Translations under genes and position numbers: made by a program
The notes under the pieces: model-generated
What the model saw: the letters and a program-made list of their open reading frames with translations, nothing else
Database searches by the model: none
Told to the model about the DNA's origin: nothing
From: Flavobacterium seoulense
Lineage (GTDB): Bacteria > Bacteroidota > Bacteroidia > Flavobacteriales > Flavobacteriaceae
Assembly: GCF_000695795.1 (NCBI RefSeq)
Contig: NZ_JNCA01000001.1
Location: 416,726 to 480,725, forward strand
Direction of reading: 5' to 3'
Length of the DNA: 64,000 bases
Part shown: one piece after another, positions 18,801-27,545 of the stretch
Layout: each line of letters starts with the position of its first letter
Position numbering within the stretch: position 1 is the stretch's first letter

Positions 18801-21116
18801 ATGAATTTTAAATTCCCTCTCGTTGTCATTGTTTTAGTTTTTTTTACCGCTAATTTAAATGCACAATCGCTTCGCTTAAAAATTGAAAATGACTCTAAAA
18901 GACCAATTGTGAATGCTTCAATTACTTCAAATAATAAAATTATTGGAACAACAAACAACTCTGGTGAAGTTTCAATTTTAAACAGTCAGCTTGAAAACAA
19001 AACGGTTTTGATTTCGGCTCAAAATTACCAACCGCTTTCTTATGTTTTTTCAAATTTAGAGGAGCAAAATGTAATCAAGATTGTTTTGAATAATGAAAAT
19101 CAACTACAAGAAGTAGTGATTACTGCTGGTAGAAAGCAGGAAAATATTGCTACAATCCCTTCTTCGATTACCATTATGAGTCAGAAGGAAATTCAGCAGC
19201 AAAGCAGTATTAATACCAATTTAGCTTCTATTTTAGGAAATGTAATTCCCGGCTTAGGAGTGTCAACAAATAAGGCAACAAGTTCCGGGCAAACATTGCG
19301 TGGAAGACAGGTTCTGGTTTTAATAGATGGGATTCCGCAATCAACACCTTTAATGAACGGAGCCCGTGATTTAAGGACGATTGATGCAAATGCTATTGAG
19401 CGTATTGAGGTGATTAAAGGAGCAACTTCTATTTATGGAAACGGTTCAGGTGGAGGAATTATCAATTATATTACTAAAAAGTCACCTTTGGTAAATAGTT
19501 TTGAAGGTGTAACTACAGTAGGAACAACTTTTAATCCGCTAGATAGTAAAGAAACTTTTGGTTACCGCATTTCTCAGTTTTTTAATGGTCGAAAAGATAA
19601 ATTTAGTTATGTTCTTGGAGGTTCTTATGATTACACAGGACTTCAAAGAGATGCTAAAGGAAGACCATTAGGACAAACAGATGGTTTGTCTAATTCGCAT
19701 CAGGCTAATGCTTTTGTGAAATTAGGTTATAATATGGATGAAAATACTAATTTCAATGTGGTTTATAATTTTTACGGAAGTACTCAAAAAGCCAAATATA
19801 TTAGTCAGGCTGGTGTTTACGGAGAAACTCCAACTATTGGTGTTAGAGGAACAGAGCCGGGTAAAAATGCAGGAACTCCGTTTAACCATAATTTTATGTT
19901 TACTTTTTCGAAAAACAATCTATTCGAAAATACACAGCTGGATATTTCAGCATATTTAAATTCGTTTCAATCGATGAATCGTTATGTAACAGCAGGAACA
20001 GCTTGGTACGGTCCTGGGCAAACAATGATTAATTCGAATAAAAATGGAACACGAATCAATTTGAATACGCCATTTACCATTGCTTCATTGCCTTCTGAAA
20101 TTACTTATGGTATCGATGTTTTGAATGATGTTACTTTTCAGGATTTAGTTGATGGACGTGTGTATATCCCGAAAATGGATATGTTAAATATTGCTCCTTA
20201 TGCACAATTGAAAGTAGATATTTTAGAAAATTTAATTTTCAAAGGAGGAATTCGTTATGAAAATGCAACAGTTCGTGTGAAAGATTACAATACTATCGCT
20301 TCTGGACCAGGAAATCAGGGAAGTATTTTTGTAACAGGAGGTAAGATTCCTTACAATGCAACAATGTTTAATGCCGGCTTACGTTTTAATAAATACGAAT
20401 TTTTTAATCCGTTTGTGAGTTTTTCTCAGGCATTTGCTATTAATGAATTAGGGCGAATTTTACGAAGAGCTACAGCAAATACTATTGCGAGTTTAGAGAC
20501 TGATCCAATTATTACTAATAATTATGAAGTTGGTTTTTCAAGTAAAATTTATGATCTTACTATGACATCAGCTTATTATATTAGTACTTCAAAATTAGGA
20601 GCGAATCTGGTTGATGTAGGAGGTTATTTAGTTGCGCAACGTGAACCTGAAAATGTGAAAGGATACGAAATAACATTAGATTATAGATTTTCAAATCAGC
20701 TTAATGTAGGAGGAAGTTACTCTTATGTAGATGGAAAAGCTAAATTTGATGATGGAAGTAGTGTTTACTTAAACGGATCACGTATTGCTCCGCCAAAAGC
20801 AACTGGTTTTATTACTTATAAACCAACTTCTGACTGGAATTTACAATTATCATGGGTGCATACTGGATGTCGTGATCGTTTTGAATTGAATAATACCGGA
20901 AAATATAATAATAGTGAAGGGCCTATTTCGACTTTGAATTTGGTTAATTTTGCAGGAAGTTATTCGTTTAATAAAAACTGGTCATTAAATTTAGGTGTTG
21001 AGAATTTATTAAACAATGATTATTATACCACTTTGAGTCAATATCGTGCCGTAAACGCAGATTATGTTAAGGGTAGTGGTATGACTACGAGTTTAAATTT
21101 GCGTTATAAATTTTAA
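18801..21116 (+). CDS. TonB-dependent receptor, probable siderophore uptake
   Basis: Outer-membrane receptor of 771 residues. The signal peptide spans MNFKFPLVVIVLVFFTANLNA. An N-terminal carboxypeptidase-like domain (about 22-105) is followed by a plug domain containing the TonB-box-like EVVITAG segment and TLRGRQVLVLIDG, and then a 22-strand-type barrel ending in LNLRYKF. The plug resembles catecholate or FepA/IutA-type receptors rather than SusC. The following gene, two bases downstream, is a PepSY membrane protein of the kind that accompanies siderophore receptors. The ATG at 18801 is preferred over one eight codons upstream because it gives a clean signal peptide. The substrate is inferred from context. 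Confidence 0.88.
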   Translation: MNFKFPLVVIVLVFFTANLNAQSLRLKIENDSKRPIVNASITSNNKIIGTTNNSGEVSILNSQLENKTVLISAQNYQPLSYVFSNLEEQNVIKIVLNNENQLQEVVITAGRKQENIATIPSSITIMSQKEIQQQSSINTNLASILGNVIPGLGVSTNKATSSGQTLRGRQVLVLIDGIPQSTPLMNGARDLRTIDANAIERIEVIKGATSIYGNGSGGGIINYITKKSPLVNSFEGVTTVGTTFNPLDSKETFGYRISQFFNGRKDKFSYVLGGSYDYTGLQRDAKGRPLGQTDGLSNSHQANAFVKLGYNMDENTNFNVVYNFYGSTQKAKYISQAGVYGETPTIGVRGTEPGKNAGTPFNHNFMFTFSKNNLFENTQLDISAYLNSFQSMNRYVTAGTAWYGPGQTMINSNKNGTRINLNTPFTIASLPSEITYGIDVLNDVTFQDLVDGRVYIPKMDMLNIAPYAQLKVDILENLIFKGGIRYENATVRVKDYNTIASGPGNQGSIFVTGGKIPYNATMFNAGLRFNKYEFFNPFVSFSQAFAINELGRILRRATANTIASLETDPIITNNYEVGFSSKIYDLTMTSAYYISTSKLGANLVDVGGYLVAQREPENVKGYEITLDYRFSNQLNVGGSYSYVDGKAKFDDGSSVYLNGSRIAPPKATGFITYKPTSDWNLQLSWVHTGCRDRFELNNTGKYNNSEGPISTLNLVNFAGSYSFNKNWSLNLGVENLLNNDYYTTLSQYRAVNADYVKGSGMTTSLNLRYKF

Positions 21117-21118
21117 TA

Positions 21119-22270
21119 ATGTTCAAAAAAAAGATTTTATGGTTACATAAATGGTTAGGATTAATTTCAGGAATTGTAGTTCTTATAGTTAGCCTTACCG
21201 GATGTCTCACTGTTTTTCAGGATGAGTTGCAATTGCTGACTCATCCTGAAAAATTTTTTATTGAAAAGCCAAATGAATCTTCTTTAAAACCCATTGCTTT
21301 AACGCAATTGATCGCAATTGCCCAAAAGCAATTAAATTCAGGAGAGAAAATAAGCCGTGTCGAAGTTTTTCCGCAAAGAGACAGAACCTGGATTTTTAGA
21401 GCGGTGAAAACCAATAAAGATGCTTTTTTCTACTCGGATTATTTTACTTATCACAAACGGGTATTTGTAAATCCATATTCGGGAAAAGTACAGGTGGTTG
21501 AGAATACTAAAATGAATTTTTTCCAGATTGTGCTTCAGCTGCACATGAATTTACTTTTAGGGAAGAAGTACGGACATTTTGTAGTTGCTTTTTCAATTAT
21601 CTTTTTTGCCATTTTGAGCGTGACTGGAATTGTTTTGTGGTGGCCAAAAAAATGGAAGCCTAAAGCGTTAAAAAATAATTTCACCATCAATTTTAAAGCA
21701 AATAAAAAAAGATTCAATTATGATTTGCATAATGTTTTAGGGTTTTATAGTTTGTTATTTGCCTTGTTGTTTGCTTTCACAGGTTTAATGTTTGCCTTTC
21801 CGGCTTTTAAAAAAGGAATTACAAATCAGTTGAATTCTTTAGATGGAGATAAAAAAGAAGTTCTGCTTCCGTTTGTGCTTCAAAAATCAGCTACGGTTTT
21901 AGATAATGGATTGAATTATGTGCTGGCAAAACATTCTAATGCTAATCAGCTTTCTATTCGAATAAAAAAAGATATTACCGAACCACAAGATATTCAGGTG
22001 CGAATTGAAAAAAACAGAACCGGTGTTTTTTATTGGTATTATTTTGATCAGCAAAGTGGTCAGCTTGATGAGTTGAAATCTTCAAATAATTTGCAATTAG
22101 GAAGCAAACTTACTTCTTTAAACTATGATTTGCATACAGGTACAATTGGCGGAATTTATACTAAGATTTTAGCTTTTTTCGCTTCTTTAGTTTGTGCTTC
22201 TTTACCAGTTACGGGGTTTATAATTTGGTGGAACAAATATAAGAAATCGACTGCCAGAAAGGTAAAGTGA
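21119..22270 (+). CDS. PepSY-associated TM-helix protein
   Basis: Inner-membrane protein of 383 residues from the PepSY_TM family, with four helices (about 11-35, 145-172, 205-230 and 350-372) and large periplasmic loops. Conserved His residues sit next to the helices (LHKWLGL, LQLHMNLL, YDLHNVLGFY and YDLHTGTIGG), typical of heme-binding or ferric-siderophore-reducing members. The gene starts two bases after the receptor stop, so the two form an operon. The likely role is reductive release of iron from the siderophore in the periplasm; this is inferred from family and position. Confidence 0.88.
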   Translation: MFKKKILWLHKWLGLISGIVVLIVSLTGCLTVFQDELQLLTHPEKFFIEKPNESSLKPIALTQLIAIAQKQLNSGEKISRVEVFPQRDRTWIFRAVKTNKDAFFYSDYFTYHKRVFVNPYSGKVQVVENTKMNFFQIVLQLHMNLLLGKKYGHFVVAFSIIFFAILSVTGIVLWWPKKWKPKALKNNFTINFKANKKRFNYDLHNVLGFYSLLFALLFAFTGLMFAFPAFKKGITNQLNSLDGDKKEVLLPFVLQKSATVLDNGLNYVLAKHSNANQLSIRIKKDITEPQDIQVRIEKNRTGVFYWYYFDQQSGQLDELKSSNNLQLGSKLTSLNYDLHTGTIGGIYTKILAFFASLVCASLPVTGFIIWWNKYKKSTARKVK

Positions 22271-22366
22271 TTTTAGATTGGTATTCTAAATTGTTGGATT
22301 TAGTCGAATAGCGGAATTCAAATTTTTTTGTTTCGAATTGCTACAACAATAATTTATGATTTGTTT

Positions 22367-22398
22367 TTTGCCAATTCCCTTTTGTTGCGTTACTTTTG
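22367..22398 (+). promoter_or_regulatory. Putative promoter of the ctaB operon
   Basis: TTTG at 22367-22370, a 20-base spacer and TACTTTTG at 22391-22398 give one of the best Bacteroidota promoter matches in the window. About 33 bases precede the TTG start of ctaB. Confidence 0.7.
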
Positions 22399-22431
22399 CA
22401 GCAGTTTTATAAAAATTAATAAAAAACTGCA

Positions 22432-23334
22432 TTGGGCACAACTACAAATACATTTTCCCTGAAATCAATTTTTTTAGATTTTAAAGAAATCACAAAAGCA
22501 GGACTAGCTATTAGTGTTTTGTTTTCGTCTATTGCGGGTTATTTATTAGGTTTTAATAATCAGTTTCCTTTTCAATGGTCAGTTTTATTGATGCTTTGTA
22601 TTGGAGGTTATTGCATGGTAGGGGCTTCAAATGCTTTTAATCAGGTAATTGAAAAAGATCTTGATGCTTTGATGGATCGAACAAAAAACCGTCCGGTTCC
22701 ATCAGGAAGAATGTCTCCAAGTGTAGCTTTGCTGGTAGCAGGTTTACTTACTTTAACCGGACTTACATTGTTGTATATGATTAATCCTAAAACAGCTATG
22801 TTTGGGGCAATTTCTATATTTTTATACACTAGTGTTTATACGCCATTAAAAACAATTACTTCATTATCGGTTTTCGTTGGAGCCTTTCCGGGAGCAATTC
22901 CTTTTATGTTGGGTTGGGTTGCGGCAACAGGAGATTTTGGAATTGAGGCTGGGACCTTGTTTTTAATTCAGTTTTTCTGGCAGTTTCCTCATTTTTGGTC
23001 AATTGGCTGGTTTTTGTATGAAGATTATGAAAAAGCAGGTTTTTTCATGTTGCCTACAGGTAAAAAAGATAAAGGAACAGCATTACAGGTTATTTTGTAT
23101 ACCGTTTGGTTAATAATTGCTTCGCTTTTACCGGCAATAGGGTATACTGGGAAATTGTTTATTTCGCCGGTAGCGGCAGGAATTGTGTTTTTATTAGGGC
23201 TTTGGATGTTGTATTATGCAATTCAGCTTTATAAAATTAAAACAGCAAAAGCCGCCAGAACCTTAATGCTGGTGAGTGTTTCTTATATTTCATTATTGCA
23301 ATTGGTTTATATAATTGATAAATTTTTAAGATAG
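22432..23334 (+). CDS. ctaB: Protoheme IX farnesyltransferase (heme O synthase)
   Basis: UbiA-family membrane prenyltransferase that adds a farnesyl group to protoheme to give heme O, the precursor of heme A for the oxidase. The Asp-rich motif NQVIEKDLDALMDRTKNRP is at about residues 66-84, and the second conserved region includes FPHFWSIGWFLYEDYEKAGFFML. Roughly eight or nine helices are seen in 300 residues. The start is TTG at 22432; no in-frame ATG gives a full N-terminal helix. It leads the second respiratory cluster and is two bases from the next gene. Confidence 0.95.
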   Translation: MGTTTNTFSLKSIFLDFKEITKAGLAISVLFSSIAGYLLGFNNQFPFQWSVLLMLCIGGYCMVGASNAFNQVIEKDLDALMDRTKNRPVPSGRMSPSVALLVAGLLTLTGLTLLYMINPKTAMFGAISIFLYTSVYTPLKTITSLSVFVGAFPGAIPFMLGWVAATGDFGIEAGTLFLIQFFWQFPHFWSIGWFLYEDYEKAGFFMLPTGKKDKGTALQVILYTVWLIIASLLPAIGYTGKLFISPVAAGIVFLLGLWMLYYAIQLYKIKTAKAARTLMLVSVSYISLLQLVYIIDKFLR

Positions 23335-23336
23335 TT

Positions 23337-23924
23337 ATGGGAGTTACAATGACAGCAGACGAGCATAAAGCAAGAACGGCAAGATCCTACAAGTTGATTT
23401 TGTTGTTTGCAATGGTTAGTATGACTATGATGTTTGCAGGATTAACAAGTGCGTTTGTGGTGAGTAAGTCAAGAACAGACTGGTTGAAAGATTTTCAATT
23501 ACCATTAGCATTTTATATTAGTACAATTGTTATTATTGGTTGCAGTGTGACTTTTCATTTGGCTAAAAAAGCAATCCAGAGAGATAATAAATCGCAAACA
23601 ACAACAATGCTTTTAGCTACTTTGGTTTTAGGGGTTTTGTTTGTGATTTTGCAATTTGTAGGTTTTGATCAAATCATTGAAAGTGGTTATTATTTTACTG
23701 GAGCAGAGAGTTCAATTACTACTACTTTTCTTTATATAGTTACTTTGATGCACTTATTGCACTTGGCGGGAGGCTTAATTTCACTTTTAATCATAATTTA
23801 TAATCATTTTAAACAAAAGTACAATTCGAGTCAAACTCTTGGAATAGAACTAGGTGCGATGTATTGGCACTTTCTAGATTTACTATGGGTTTATTTATTT
23901 GTATTTTTATATTTCTTTAAATAA
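23337..23924 (+). CDS. Cytochrome c oxidase subunit III-like protein (short form)
   Basis: A 195-residue, five-helix member of the subunit III (CtaE/COX3) family. The C-terminal half has the family's YWHFLDLLWVYLFVFLYF segment and a conserved histidine region TLMHLLHLAGG. It starts two bases after ctaB and is followed by a longer subunit III gene, so this genome encodes two subunit III-like proteins in tandem. The short one resembles the flavobacterial heme-copper oxidase subunit III type and may pair with the longer one or play a structural role. Confidence 0.9.
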   Translation: MGVTMTADEHKARTARSYKLILLFAMVSMTMMFAGLTSAFVVSKSRTDWLKDFQLPLAFYISTIVIIGCSVTFHLAKKAIQRDNKSQTTTMLLATLVLGVLFVILQFVGFDQIIESGYYFTGAESSITTTFLYIVTLMHLLHLAGGLISLLIIIYNHFKQKYNSSQTLGIELGAMYWHFLDLLWVYLFVFLYFFK

Positions 23925-23966
23925 GAAAAAAACGTAAATTTGGAAACTTTTTAACGAATAACTTTT

Positions 23967-24950
23967 ATGGGAGCGACAGTTACTACTGCAAACAATGATG
24001 AAAAAACTTGGGGAGGCGGTCATGATATCCAGCCATTAGGATCAAGTTATGGTAAAATGATGATGTGGTTTTTTATCGTATCAGATGCCTTAACATTTTC
24101 TGGATTTTTAGGTGCTTACGGTTTTTCTAGATTTAAATTTATCGAAACATGGCCTTTGGCTGATGAAGTGTTTACTCACTTTCCATTTATGCATGGAGTA
24201 TCTGCTCCAATGTATTATGTAGCATTAATGACTTTTATTTTGATTTTCTCTTCTGTAACAATGGTTTTGGCTGTTGATGCAGGACATCAGATGAAAAAAA
24301 ATAAAGTAATAGTATATATGTTTTTAACCATTATTGGTGGTTTAATTTTCGTTGGTTCTCAGGCTTGGGAGTGGAAGAACTTCATTAAAGGTGAGTACGG
24401 AGCTATTGAAACAAAAGGAGGAAGTATTCTTCAGTTTGTTAATAAAGAAGGTAAACAAATAGCACTTGCTGATTTTGCTACTCACTTACCAGAAGAAAGA
24501 GAGCAATTGTCTAGAGAAAAAGGAACTTGGTTTATGGAAGAAGCTGCAAGACCTTCTTTTAGTGTTGCTGAAGTTCAGGCAGGTTTTAAAGCTAATCCTG
24601 ATATATTGATTAGAACAGAGGTTATTACTGATCAAAAAACAAAGACAATTCTATCAAGAGCAGAGTCTGAAGAAAAATTAGCTCAGGCAGCTTTAGTTGT
24701 TGAAGGAGCTAACCTGATTAGAAACGAATATGGTAATAAGTTATTTGCTGATTTCTTCTTCTTTATTACTGGTTTCCACGGTTTCCACGTATTCTCTGGA
24801 GTTATCATTAATATTATCATTTTCTTTAATGTATTATTAGGTACTTATGAGAAAAGAAAAAGTTATGAAATGGTGGAAAAAGTTGGATTATACTGGCACT
24901 TTGTCGATTTAGTGTGGGTATTTGTATTTACAGTTTTCTATCTAGTTTAA
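23967..24950 (+). CDS. Cytochrome c oxidase subunit III (long form)
   Basis: Second subunit III homologue, 327 residues. N-terminal helices MMMWFFIVSDALTFSGFLGAY and C-terminal GFHGFHVFSGVIIN plus YWHFVDLVWVFVFTVFYLV are diagnostic. About 90 residues of charged, soluble sequence (roughly 135-250) are inserted between the central helices, an insertion absent from the short form. It is 42 bp downstream of the short copy and 19 bp upstream of subunit IV. It belongs to the oxidase whose subunits I and II are at 1.0-4.0 kb. Confidence 0.93.
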   Translation: MGATVTTANNDEKTWGGGHDIQPLGSSYGKMMMWFFIVSDALTFSGFLGAYGFSRFKFIETWPLADEVFTHFPFMHGVSAPMYYVALMTFILIFSSVTMVLAVDAGHQMKKNKVIVYMFLTIIGGLIFVGSQAWEWKNFIKGEYGAIETKGGSILQFVNKEGKQIALADFATHLPEEREQLSREKGTWFMEEAARPSFSVAEVQAGFKANPDILIRTEVITDQKTKTILSRAESEEKLAQAALVVEGANLIRNEYGNKLFADFFFFITGFHGFHVFSGVIINIIIFFNVLLGTYEKRKSYEMVEKVGLYWHFVDLVWVFVFTVFYLV

Positions 24951-24969
24951 TTTTTTAAAATTATTTATT

Positions 24970-25320
24970 ATGTCACACGCACATACTTCAAATACAGCTA
25001 AGATCTGGAAAGTATTCGGAATTTTATCAGTAGTTACAATTATAGAGGTTATATTAGGTATTTACAAGCCAGATTCTTTATATCATGTACATTTTCTTGG
25101 TTTAAGTTTATTAAACTGGATTTTTTACGCACTTACTATTTTCAAGGCTTACTATATCGTTTGGTCTTTTATGCACCTTGAAGGAGAAACAGCTAGCCTT
25201 AGATGGTCTATAGTTTCACCAGTTATTTTTCTTGTCTTATACTTGCTTTTCATTCTGTTGACTGAAGGGGATTATATTTATGGGGTTTTTAAGGATTCTA
25301 TCATTAAATGGAATTTTTAA
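24970..25320 (+). CDS. Cytochrome c oxidase subunit IV family protein
   Basis: A small 116-residue membrane protein with three helices (about 12-30, 44-66 and 80-103) and the subunit IV-type pattern of an early Glu in helix one and IVWSFMHLEGE between helices two and three. It directly follows subunit III and is the last gene before a strong terminator. It probably stabilises the oxidase complex. Confidence 0.9.
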   Translation: MSHAHTSNTAKIWKVFGILSVVTIIEVILGIYKPDSLYHVHFLGLSLLNWIFYALTIFKAYYIVWSFMHLEGETASLRWSIVSPVIFLVLYLLFILLTEGDYIYGVFKDSIIKWNF

Positions 25321-25342
25321 CACTATATTAATTCAAAAAAAG

Positions 25343-25366
25343 GGCACGCATTGCGTGCCTTTTTTT
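25343..25366 (+). terminator. Terminator after subunit IV
   Basis: GGCACGC (25343-25349) pairs with GCGTGCC (25353-25359) around a three-base loop, flanked by an A run and a T run, so it could act in both directions. Confidence 0.9.
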
Positions 25367-25373
25367 ATTTTTG
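25366..25373 (+). promoter_or_regulatory. Putative -7 box for the SCO-like gene
   Basis: TATTTTTG fits TAnnTTTG, overlaps the T tail of the preceding terminator and lies 23 bases before the ATG at 25397. Confidence 0.5.
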
Positions 25374-25396
25374 CATTCTAAAATTAATTCTCTCTA

Positions 25397-26038
25397 ATGA
25401 AAAAAAATATAGTTCTTTTTGTACTGTTTATTTTGCCTGTTGTAGCTTATCTTTTCTTTGCTTCGGGAGTTAATAGTTTTGCTAAACTTCCTGTAATTAC
25501 TCCTAAAGTTGCTGATTTGGGTAATTGGAAATCCTTAAGAGGTGAGAAAGTAACCTTGGATAATAAAATTACTATTCTAGGTTTTGCAGGTACTGCTATT
25601 TTAAATAACAGAGGGAATTTATTTAATCTCAATGAAAAAATTTATCAACGCTATCACGGTTTTAAAGATTTACAATTTGTAATGATTTGTCCTTTGGGTA
25701 CCGAGAAAGATGTTGCTTCTATTCTGGATGCTTTTGATGATTTTACAGATGTTTCCGGATGGCATTTTGTGTTTGCTTCTCCAGAAGAAATTCAGGCTTA
25801 TTATAATCAATTACAATTAGTGGGTAAGTTAGATGCTAATTTTGGAACTTCGAATGTTTATATTATTGATAAAGCAAGAAATTTAAGAGGCCGCAAAGAA
25901 GAAAAAGAATATAAAGAAGGATATAATACTTTTCATCCTTCGGAGTTAAGTAACGAAATGCTGGATGATTTTAAAATTATTCTTTACGAATACCGTGCAG
26001 CTCTTAAAAAAAATCACAACGCTTCAAAACAATTGTAA
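25397..26038 (+). CDS. Membrane-anchored SCO-like protein without the CxxxC motif
   Basis: A 213-residue protein with one N-terminal membrane anchor (about 4-23) and a periplasmic domain that looks thioredoxin-like. The order of segments resembles the SCO protein encoded next door, but where SCO has TTCPSICPK this protein has GFAGTAIL and only one cysteine (MICPLG) remains. It heads the transcription unit with SCO and DUF420, so it probably acts in oxidase assembly in a non-redox way. The relation to SCO is inferred from position and segment order, not from an alignment. Confidence 0.65.
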   Translation: MKKNIVLFVLFILPVVAYLFFASGVNSFAKLPVITPKVADLGNWKSLRGEKVTLDNKITILGFAGTAILNNRGNLFNLNEKIYQRYHGFKDLQFVMICPLGTEKDVASILDAFDDFTDVSGWHFVFASPEEIQAYYNQLQLVGKLDANFGTSNVYIIDKARNLRGRKEEKEYKEGYNTFHPSELSNEMLDDFKIILYEYRAALKKNHNASKQL

Positions 26039-26049
26039 ATACAGTTTTT

Positions 26050-26736
26050 ATGTTTAAAAATAAAGCCTACATCGGGATTTCATTTATTATATTAGTTTTC
26101 GGAATTTACGCGGTTCCAAAAATTATTTCCCGAATTCAAAATAGTGATGTTGTAAAAGCTGATCGTTTGGATAAAGTTGCTTCGGCTTCAGATGCTGAAG
26201 GTGCTTTGGTGAAAATTGGCCCGGCTCCTAAATTCGAATTAACCAATCAGGATAATAAGATAATCAATAATGATTCTTATAAAGGGAAAGTATATGTATT
26301 AGAGTTTTTCTTCACGACTTGTCCTTCTATTTGTCCAAAGATGAATCAAAGTATGTTAGTTCTTGAAAAGAAATTCTTTGGTAATCCTAATTTTGGAATT
26401 GCTACTATTACAATTGATCCCAATCATGATACGCCGGAAGTTTTAAAAGAACATGCTAAATTATTAGGTGTAAAATCTTCTAACTGGAATTTTTTAACCG
26501 GTGACAGACAGGTTATATTTGATTTGGCTAACAAAGGATTTAATCTTTATGCTGGAGAAAACAGTAAAGTAAATGGCGGATTTGAACATTCAGGAATGTT
26601 TGCTTTAATTGATAAAAACGGAAATATTCGTTGCAGAAAGGATAATTTTGGGAATCCTATCTTGTATTATGACGGATTAGAAAAAGCAGGAGTTAGAGAC
26701 ATTCAACAAGATATCAGTATTTTATTAGCTGAATAA
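26050..26736 (+). CDS. SCO1/SenC-family copper chaperone
   Basis: Membrane-anchored copper chaperone for CuA assembly on oxidase subunit II. It has an N-terminal anchor (about 5-25), the CxxxC copper motif in FFFTTCPSICPKMNQSM, the ITIDPNHDTPEVL segment, and the third copper ligand His in FEHSGMFALIDKNG. The length of 228 residues fits the family. It is 11 bp downstream of the SCO-like gene and seven bp upstream of DUF420. Confidence 0.95.
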   Translation: MFKNKAYIGISFIILVFGIYAVPKIISRIQNSDVVKADRLDKVASASDAEGALVKIGPAPKFELTNQDNKIINNDSYKGKVYVLEFFFTTCPSICPKMNQSMLVLEKKFFGNPNFGIATITIDPNHDTPEVLKEHAKLLGVKSSNWNFLTGDRQVIFDLANKGFNLYAGENSKVNGGFEHSGMFALIDKNGNIRCRKDNFGNPILYYDGLEKAGVRDIQQDISILLAE

Positions 26737-26743
26737 ATTAATT

Positions 26744-27286
26744 ATGGAAAATCAGAATTTAGAAACGAAATATAATAAGTGGATTGTAGTTTTATCAGTA
26801 ACAATTCCGCTAGTTGTTGCACTTTTATTTGGAGTTAATTTAAGAAAATTAGGTTATGATGTAGAGCCGCTTTCTTTTTTACCACCTATTTATGCTACCA
26901 TAAACGGGATTACAGCAATATTGCTAATTTTGGCTGTAAGAGCAATAAAAAACGGAAATATAAAAGTACATGAGTATTTGATGAAGACGGCTATAGCTTG
27001 TTCTGTTGCTTTTTTAGCGATGTATGTAGCCTATCACATGACTTCCGATTCTACTAAATTTGGTGGCGAAGGAATTATAAAATATGTGTATTATTTTATT
27101 TTAATTACTCATATTGTACTTTCGGTAATTATTATTCCATTGGTTTTAATTACTTATGTTAGAGCCTTAGCACAGGTATTTGATAAACATAAAAAAATTG
27201 CCCGAATTACTTTTCCTATTTGGTTGTACGTAGCGGTTACTGGTGTTATTGTGTATTTAATGATTGCTCCGTATTATGCTCACTAA
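26744..27286 (+). CDS. DUF420 membrane protein (CtaM-like)
   Basis: A 180-residue protein with five membrane segments and conserved histidines in the helices (VHEYLMKTAIA, AYHMTSD, ITHIVLSVII), matching the DUF420 family. A member of this family (CtaM) is needed for heme-copper oxidase activity in Staphylococcus, and the position in the oxidase assembly operon supports a similar role here. The last ten bases overlap the best ATG of the next small gene. Confidence 0.88.
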   Translation: MENQNLETKYNKWIVVLSVTIPLVVALLFGVNLRKLGYDVEPLSFLPPIYATINGITAILLILAVRAIKNGNIKVHEYLMKTAIACSVAFLAMYVAYHMTSDSTKFGGEGIIKYVYYFILITHIVLSVIIIPLVLITYVRALAQVFDKHKKIARITFPIWLYVAVTGVIVYLMIAPYYAH

Positions 27287-27545
27287 AATTAGAAGTCAGA
27301 AGTTAGAAGTGGGAAGTAAAAATAGTAACGTGAAAATTCTATTTTCTATTTTCTATTTTCTATTCTCTATTAGTACAAATGCACAGTGTGCCATGTGTAG
27401 AGCTGCTTTAGGCGGCGATGCTAACATGGAGAAAGCGCAGGCTGTTAATGACGGAATTTTGTATTTGATGATTATTCCTTATTTACTTGTAGCTGTAATT
27501 GGGTTTTTGATTTATCGAATGCGAAAAAACAAACAGAAAAATTAG
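27276..27545 (+). CDS. Small membrane protein with CxxC and a repeat-encoded signal peptide
   Basis: A small protein with a possible signal peptide, a CAMCRAALGGD segment and one C-terminal helix. Two starts are possible: ATG at 27276, overlapping the DUF420 stop by eleven bases, or GTG at 27330, which gives a compact signal peptide. The hydrophobic core (ILFSIFYFLFSIS) is encoded by five tandem 7-base units (27337-27371), and just before it lies a second heptad array (27291-27318). It belongs to a family of short CxxC membrane proteins that I have seen near oxidase genes in flavobacteria; its function is unknown. The stop codon abuts the stop of the convergent next gene. Confidence 0.72.
   Translation: MLTKIRSQKLEVGSKNSNVKILFSIFYFLFSISTNAQCAMCRAALGGDANMEKAQAVNDGILYLMIIPYLLVAVIGFLIYRMRKNKQKN
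27291..27371. repeat. Paired heptanucleotide arrays (locus D) inside a coding region
   Basis: Four units AGAAGTC, AGAAGTT, AGAAGTG, GGAAGTA (27291-27318) are followed 18 bases later by five units of TTCTATT, the last as CTCTATT (27337-27371). AGAA in the first array is the inverse of TTCT in the second, repeating the facing-array layout of loci A, B and E. Confidence 0.8.

Noticed and set aside
27264..27275. TTG at 27264 as the start of the small CxxC gene
   Set aside because: An ATG at 27276 or GTG at 27330 gives a better product; the TTG only deepens the overlap with DUF420.
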